Source: Bog-756 sp963831535 (GTDB lineage: Bacteria; Actinomycetota; Acidimicrobiia; Acidimicrobiales; RAAP-2). From it: a stretch of 64,000 bases of DNA. Below are positions 59,766 through 64,000 of this stretch, in pieces. A model generated the notes under the pieces. That model ran no database searches and was not told the origin of the DNA. It saw only the letters and a program-made list of their open reading frames with translations. A program made the translations under genes and the position numbers. How positions within the stretch are numbered: the first letter of the stretch is position 1; every line of letters begins with the position of its first letter. The stretch spans positions 310,001 through 374,000 of the forward strand of contig CAWHQP010000003.1 in the NCBI GenBank assembly GCA_963831535.1, written 5' to 3'.

Positions 59766-60774
59766 CGAGCCCCTGCTCGATCTTCGCCACCACACCGGTG
59801 CTGGGGGTGAAGAAGACCGTGTTGACCTTGGTCCACCCGCCCAGGCTGGCGATGGTGAAGAGAACCTTGGGCTTGGGGAAGTTGAACTGGGCCGCCACCT
59901 TGGCCAGCACGGGACGATAGCCCTGCTGGCCCCAGACCTTCTGGCCGGCCGGGGAGAGCAGGTAGGCCACGAAGGCCTTGGCTGCGGACGGGTTGGTGGC
60001 CTTCAGCGACACGGCGATGGGGTTCTGGATCAGGATGGTCTGGGGCGGGGTGATGATGGTGATGGGTTCGCCCTGCTTCGCCGCGTAGAGGGCGTCGTCC
60101 TCGTAGTCGAGAAGCACGTCGCCCTCGCCGGAGAGGAAGGTCTGCAGGGCGCTGGAGGCACTGGACGGCTGGGCCACGGTGTTCTTCAGCAGCTTGGTCA
60201 GGTAGGCGGTGGCCTGGGCCTTGGTCTTTCCCTGGTTGAGCTGAGCGCCGTAGGCCGCCATCAGGTTCCACTTGGCGCTACCCGAGCTGAACGGATTGGG
60301 GGTGATGACCCCGATCCCGCTCTTGACCAGGCTGGCCCAGTTGGTGATGTGCTTGGGGTTCCCCTTGCGGACGACGAACGAGACGATGGAGTTGGTGACC
60401 ATGCCCTGGGTGGGGGTGGCACTCCAGGTGGGGGAGACGATGCCGGCCTTCACCAGCTTGGTCATGTCGGGGGCGAGCGAGAAGTTGACCACGTCGGCGG
60501 GGAGGCCGTCGGCCACGGCGGTGGATTGGGAACCCGAGGCCCCGAACGACTGGGAGAAGGTCACCGCCGAGCCGGCCGAGGTGGCGTTGAACGCCTTGAT
60601 GAGCGCGGCGTAGGCCGGCTTCGGGGTGGAGTAGGCCACCAGGGCCACCGAACCGGTGGCGGCGCCGGCCGTGGCCGGGATGGCTGCCCCCACGGCCAGA
60701 GTCAGTCCGAGCAGGGCGGCACCACCGCTGATGCGGAAGGTTCGGGTCGACAGGGGACGGGAAAGGATGTGCAC
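59743..60774 (-). CDS. sbp: Sulfate-binding periplasmic-type protein Sbp
   Basis: 343 residues. A signal peptide (RISGGAALLGLTLAVGAAIP, cleavage near TAGAAT) is followed by the Sbp fold: VALVAYSTPKPAYAALIKAF, FSQSFGASGSQSTAVADGLP (sulfate contacts), ADVVNFSLAPDMTKLVKAGI, GNPKHITNWASLVKSGIGVI, TPNPFSSGSAKWNLMAAYGA and GDVLLDYEDDALYA. It delivers sulfate or thiosulfate to CysTW. No lipobox is seen, so anchoring in a Gram-positive envelope is unclear. GTG 60774 is 8 nt from the -10, so the message is probably leaderless. Confidence 0.9.
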   Translation of the reverse strand: MHILSRPLSTRTFRISGGAALLGLTLAVGAAIPATAGAATGSVALVAYSTPKPAYAALIKAFNATSAGSAVTFSQSFGASGSQSTAVADGLPADVVNFSLAPDMTKLVKAGIVSPTWSATPTQGMVTNSIVSFVVRKGNPKHITNWASLVKSGIGVITPNPFSSGSAKWNLMAAYGAQLNQGKTKAQATAYLTKLLKNTVAQPSSASSALQTFLSGEGDVLLDYEDDALYAAKQGEPITIITPPQTILIQNPIAVSLKATNPSAAKAFVAYLLSPAGQKVWGQQGYRPVLAKVAAQFNFPKPKVLFTIASLGGWTKVNTVFFTPSTGVVAKIEQGLGVSTSSS

Positions 60775-60782
60775 GGTCCCAT

Positions 60783-60810
60783 TCCATACAAATTCACCCG
60801 AATTTGTCAA
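60783..60810 (-). promoter_or_regulatory. Sulfate-operon promoter containing a perfect palindrome
   Basis: On the minus strand TTGACA (60810-60805), 16-nt spacer and TATGGA (60788-60783). ACAAATTC/GAATTTGT (60788-60795 and 60800-60807, 4-bp spacer) fills the spacer and touches both hexamers, the geometry of a repressor operator. Confidence 0.6.
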
Positions 60811-60953
60811 GTCAGTAGGGTTGATAGGAATAAGGGGCGTTGAGCCGGTCAGTGGGTCCGGGGCGGTCCGGGCGGGAGGCGACGCACGGGGCGACCTCCA
60901 AGGGCGCAGTGGCGTGTGGACGCGGTCGGGCCGGGTGAGGGCCACCGGCACTC

Positions 60954-60982
60954 TTGTCGACCAATTCGGTGCGGCTTATAAT
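60954..60982 (+). promoter_or_regulatory. Promoter of the SIR2-nSTAND operon
   Basis: TTGTCG (60954-60959), 17-nt spacer, TATAAT (60977-60982): a consensus -10, the best in the window. Transcription should start near 60989, leaving about 60 nt of leader before GTG 61050. TTG 60954 is an open start but lies in the -35, so it is rejected. Confidence 0.7.
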
Positions 60983-61049
60983 CCGCCTCTGGCTCCGGAC
61001 CGGTCCTGTGCAGGGTCGACTGGGTCACGCATCGAAGGGTGGAGGTGGG

Positions 61050-62153
61050 GTGGACGGCATCGGGGCGGACGACGATGCCCACGATTCGGGCTACCTGAAG
61101 AGTCATCTGGACACCTTGTGGGGCCGCGGATTCGCCCGGGGCCGGGTGACCCCGATCCTTGGTGCCGGGGCCAGTCTCTTCGGACGTCCGCCGACCGGGA
61201 GCCGGTGGGCGCGAGCTGGGTCGTTCGATGCGGATGGTCTGGCGTGGGATGGGGCACCCAGTTCCCAGGAGCTGGCGCACTACCTGATGGACTGCTTCCG
61301 GATCGATCCGGATTCGATCCGATCGCCGGACCTGCTCAATGTGGCCCAATGGGTGGCCACCATGGCCCCGGGACAAGACGAGCTCTACAGCGAGCTGCAC
61401 GATGTGTTCGACCGGGACTTTCCGAGCACGCCCCTGCACGAGTTCCTCGCCGAGCTGCCGAGCCGGCTCCGACCGGCCGTGGCCACCGGCCGGACTGGCC
61501 CGGACGAGACCATGCCGGGCATGCTCATCGCCACGACCAACTACGACGATCTCCTGGAGCGGGCCTTCCGGGCCCGTGGCGAGGAGTTCGATCTGGTCGT
61601 GTACATGGCCGCGGGTCCCCACAGCGGCCAGTTCTGCCACTACCACCCGGATGGGGCCATGACCCCCATCGAGGATGCCCAGAACTACGACGACGCCAAT
61701 CCGGACGTCCGCTCGGTGATCCTGAAGTTGCACGGCATGGTGGACCGCCAGGCCGACCACATGGCCGAGGAGCCAGGGCGCGCCGTCGGGCGGACTGACT
61801 CCCAGGACAGCTTCGTGATCACCGAGGACGATTACATCCAGTATCTGGCCCAGACCAACCTGCAGACCCTGCTGCCCGCCCACATCCTTTCGCGGCTCAA
61901 GAGCAGCCACCTGCTGTTTCTCGGGTACAGCCTCGGCGATTGGAATCTCCGCTCCATCATGTACCAACTCCGGAAGGAGGAGAACAAGCCAACGACGTGG
62001 TGGTCCATCCAGCGCGGCTCCAGTGAAGTCGAACGGCGGTGCTGGCAGAACAGCGCACGGCGGGTCGAGATCTTCGAGATGGATCTGGAGGAGTACCTCA
62101 TCAAGGTGCGCGACTCCCTGGACAGCTGGCTGGCGGAAGACGCCCCGGCGTGA
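61050..62153 (+). CDS. SIR2-domain protein, putative NADase effector
   Basis: 367 residues of the SIR2-like family found in bacterial immunity. VTPILGAGASLFG (GAGAS at about 38-42) is the NAD-binding loop; MLIATTNYDDLLERAFRARG (about 159-178) and SVILKLHGMVD (histidine about 228) are the core motifs; FVITEDDYIQYLAQTN and LLFLGYSLGDWNLRSIMYQL (about 288-307) complete the pattern of SIR2 effector proteins. Known relatives cleave NAD+ on infection (Thoeris ThsA, DSR, Avs5). There is no other domain. GTG 61050 follows GGAGG (61041-61045); spacing is short. Its stop overlaps the nSTAND start (GTGA). Confidence 0.82.
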   Translation: MDGIGADDDAHDSGYLKSHLDTLWGRGFARGRVTPILGAGASLFGRPPTGSRWARAGSFDADGLAWDGAPSSQELAHYLMDCFRIDPDSIRSPDLLNVAQWVATMAPGQDELYSELHDVFDRDFPSTPLHEFLAELPSRLRPAVATGRTGPDETMPGMLIATTNYDDLLERAFRARGEEFDLVVYMAAGPHSGQFCHYHPDGAMTPIEDAQNYDDANPDVRSVILKLHGMVDRQADHMAEEPGRAVGRTDSQDSFVITEDDYIQYLAQTNLQTLLPAHILSRLKSSHLLFLGYSLGDWNLRSIMYQLRKEENKPTTWWSIQRGSSEVERRCWQNSARRVEIFEMDLEEYLIKVRDSLDSWLAEDAPA

Positions 62154-64000
62154 ACGATTCGGAGCAGCGAAGGACGCCCTATCAGGGCCTGGAGTTCTTC
62201 TCCGAAGCGGATGAGCACTACTTCTTCGGCCGTGACCGGGAGCGGGACCTGATCATCGCCAACCTGAAGGGTCGGCGGTTGACCCTTCTCTACGCCGCCA
62301 GCGGTGTGGGCAAGAGCTCGCTCCTTCGCGCCGGGGTGGCCGCACAACTGCTGCGGTTGGCCCATCGTGATGAGGAAGTGTTCGGTTCGCCCGAGTTCCT
62401 GCCGGTGGTGGTGAGCAACTGGCGGGACGATCCGGAAACGACGCTGGTCGCCGCCATCGAACAGGCGGTGGGTGCGTTCACCCCGTTCACGGCGCCCCGA
62501 TCAGGTTTGGTCGAGGTGATCGCCGCGGCAGCCGAACGGGCGAACACCTCCTTGTTGATCATCTTCGACCAGTTCGAAGAGTTCTGCCTCTACCACTCGG
62601 ACGAAGGTTGGGACCAGGGCTTCGCCGCCGAGTTCGTGAGGGCCATGAAGGCCGAATCGCTGAGAGCCGCCTTTCTCGTGTCGATCCGTGAGGATGCGCT
62701 GGCCCAGTTGGACTTCTTCAAGGGTCGAATTCCCACGCTGTTCGAGTCCATCCTCCGCATCAGCCCGCTGGGGACCGAGGCTGGCCGGAGGGCCATCGAG
62801 GACCCCATTGCCCGGTTCAACCTGCAGAGGCCCGAGACGGAGCAGATCAGCATCGAGCCGCAACTGGTCGATGCGGTGCTCGACCAGGTCGGGGCGGGGA
62901 AGGTGACCTTGGAGAAGGTGGCCCGGGGTACGATCGAAAACGCACCGCCCGACAGCGACGCCATCGAGGCGCCCTTCTTGCAGCTGGTCTTGTCCCGACT
63001 ATGGGACGACGAGCGCAAATCCGGCTCGCGTGTGCTCCGCCTGTCCACCCTCGAGTCCCTCGGCGGCGCTCAACAGATCGTCCGAACGCACCTCGACCTC
63101 ACGCTCGGCCACCTGACCGAGCGCGAACGCCAGACGGCAGCCGATGTGTTCAATTTTCTGGTCACGCCGTCCGGATCGAAGATCGTCCACACCGTCCCCG
63201 ATCTGGCCAACTACACCGGACGTTCGGTCCAGACCGTGGGAGCCCTCCTCCAGAAGCTCGAGCACGGAGACACCCGGATCGTGCGCCCGATCCCCCCGCG
63301 GGAGGGAGGCGACGGTCAGCCGCGTTACGAGATCTTCCACGACGTACTGGCGGCCGCCATCCTCGACTGGCGCCGGAGGTATGTCGAGCGCAGGACGAGG
63401 CACGTGCGCCGACGGGCTGCGGTGGCCATCGGACTGGCTGTGTGCGTGCTCGGAGGATCGATCGGCTTCGTCATCTCCCGGGTCACCGCACCCTCGCAGC
63501 TGCAACGATTGAGCGCGCTCATCCCGGCGAACCACCGACGGGCGTGCACAGCCCAGGGCAGTGAGAACTTCTGGGTGTCCAAGGAGTCCGCGGAGCTGGA
63601 TTGCAACATCAACGACGGATTGAGCATCGACTACGCCTTGTTCACCAGCCCGGCCAACCTCGACCAGGGCTACGGCGATCTGGTCAAGAACTGGACGTTC
63701 AGCGATGCGGAGGCCTGTAGCGCCACCGCCACCTGGATACCCGGTTGCGAGCGTGGCTACAGCTCGTCTGACGGCAACTCCGACGGGGGGCGGTTGATGG
63801 AGTTCGTCACGAACAACGAGGAGCAGGGCGGATCGTCGGATCAACCCGAGTTGGCCTTCACCGTTCCCAACGACCTGGTCATGGTGGTGGCCAACGGTGA
63901 AGCGGTCGCCGTCGACACCAAACTGACGTCCAGCGGCGACACCCTCACCCGCTACTTCGACCACACGGTGATGGTGAACAACGCCGGTCTTCCCGACATC
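62150..64000 (+). CDS. Membrane-anchored nSTAND1 NTPase with ectodomain (3' end outside window)
   Basis: 617 codons, no stop before the window ends. N terminus TPYQGLEFFSEADEHYFFGR is the nSTAND1 lead-in; Walker A LLYAASGVGKSSLL (K about 55); Walker B LLIIFDQFEEFC (D about 140); VSIREDALAQLDFF and ESILRISPLGTEAGRRAIED are the later NTPase motifs; a winged helix ends in YEIFHDVLAAAILDWRRRYV. A basic stretch is followed by one transmembrane helix (AVAIGLAVCVLGGSIGFVIS, about 423-445) and an outer domain with paired cysteines (ACTAQGSENFWVSKESAELD, IDYALFTSPANLDQGYGDLV) that resembles ectodomains of actinobacterial Ser/Thr kinases. GTG 62150 overlaps the SIR2 stop. Confidence 0.82.
   Translation, partial: MNDSEQRRTPYQGLEFFSEADEHYFFGRDRERDLIIANLKGRRLTLLYAASGVGKSSLLRAGVAAQLLRLAHRDEEVFGSPEFLPVVVSNWRDDPETTLVAAIEQAVGAFTPFTAPRSGLVEVIAAAAERANTSLLIIFDQFEEFCLYHSDEGWDQGFAAEFVRAMKAESLRAAFLVSIREDALAQLDFFKGRIPTLFESILRISPLGTEAGRRAIEDPIARFNLQRPETEQISIEPQLVDAVLDQVGAGKVTLEKVARGTIENAPPDSDAIEAPFLQLVLSRLWDDERKSGSRVLRLSTLESLGGAQQIVRTHLDLTLGHLTERERQTAADVFNFLVTPSGSKIVHTVPDLANYTGRSVQTVGALLQKLEHGDTRIVRPIPPREGGDGQPRYEIFHDVLAAAILDWRRRYVERRTRHVRRRAAVAIGLAVCVLGGSIGFVISRVTAPSQLQRLSALIPANHRRACTAQGSENFWVSKESAELDCNINDGLSIDYALFTSPANLDQGYGDLVKNWTFSDAEACSATATWIPGCERGYSSSDGNSDGGRLMEFVTNNEEQGGSSDQPELAFTVPNDLVMVVANGEAVAVDTKLTSSGDTLTRYFDHTVMVNNAGLPDI

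Noticed and set aside
60954..61049. N-terminal extension of the SIR2 protein from TTG 60954
   Set aside because: This region is the promoter (TTGTCG-17-TATAAT), so it precedes the transcript.
1..64000. CRISPR arrays, rRNA genes, insertion sequences, prophage or integrase genes
   Set aside because: No regularly spaced repeats, rRNA stretches, transposase/integrase motifs or long terminal inverted repeats were seen.

Overview
The window is GC-rich actinobacterial chromosome. The order mfd, peptidyl-prolyl isomerase, mazG, eno, ftsB-like, DUF501, ppx is a typical actinobacterial block. An epimerase next to a PlsC-type acyltransferase, the FtsX, sulfate-transport and sortase genes, frequent GTG starts and apparently leaderless promoters fit the same group. 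My best guess is the class Acidimicrobiia, by resemblance only; no rRNA is present to settle it.

Layout. 1-670: a decayed AbrB/PIN toxin-antitoxin pair. 735-14233: housekeeping block (mfd with one frameshift, an FtsX-type permease on the other strand, PpiC-like foldase, mazG, enolase, divisome protein, DUF501, Ppx/GppA). 14241-37724: a surface-polysaccharide locus with GT2, GT4 and GT-C glycosyltransferases, a UDP-sugar dehydrogenase, an epimerase, the 3-amino-3,6-dideoxysugar genes fdtA/fdtB, a hexapeptide acyltransferase, a methyltransferase, YfhO-like and other polytopic proteins, and several small coiled-coil modules. Its core (about 21-35 kb) looks visibly less GC-rich than the flanks, which suggests exchange. 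38100-46248: GNAT, epimerase, PlsC-like acyltransferase, dolichyl-phosphate-glucose-type GT2, NlpC/P60 hydrolase, carboxylesterase, SDR. 46418-46491: a tRNA with a UAA anticodon.

46648-50420: a secreted protein and a small HTH protein transcribed divergently from a compact operator region, then a class F-like sortase translationally coupled to a DUF3494 (ice-binding-like) surface protein, and a winged-helix regulator. 50462-54907: two c-di-GMP proteins, GAF-GGDEF-EAL with a degenerate GGDEF and CHASE-GGDEF-EAL with both motifs intact. 55263-56825: a membrane protein and a DinB/DUF664 protein. 57042-60774: a sulfate ABC importer (sbp-cysT-cysW-cysA) with a palindrome inside its promoter.

60954-64000: a two-gene operon with its own near-consensus promoter. 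A SIR2-domain protein overlaps by 4 bp an nSTAND1 NTPase that carries a transmembrane helix and an ectodomain; the second gene runs off the window. It is the best candidate for an undescribed immune or stress-response system here.
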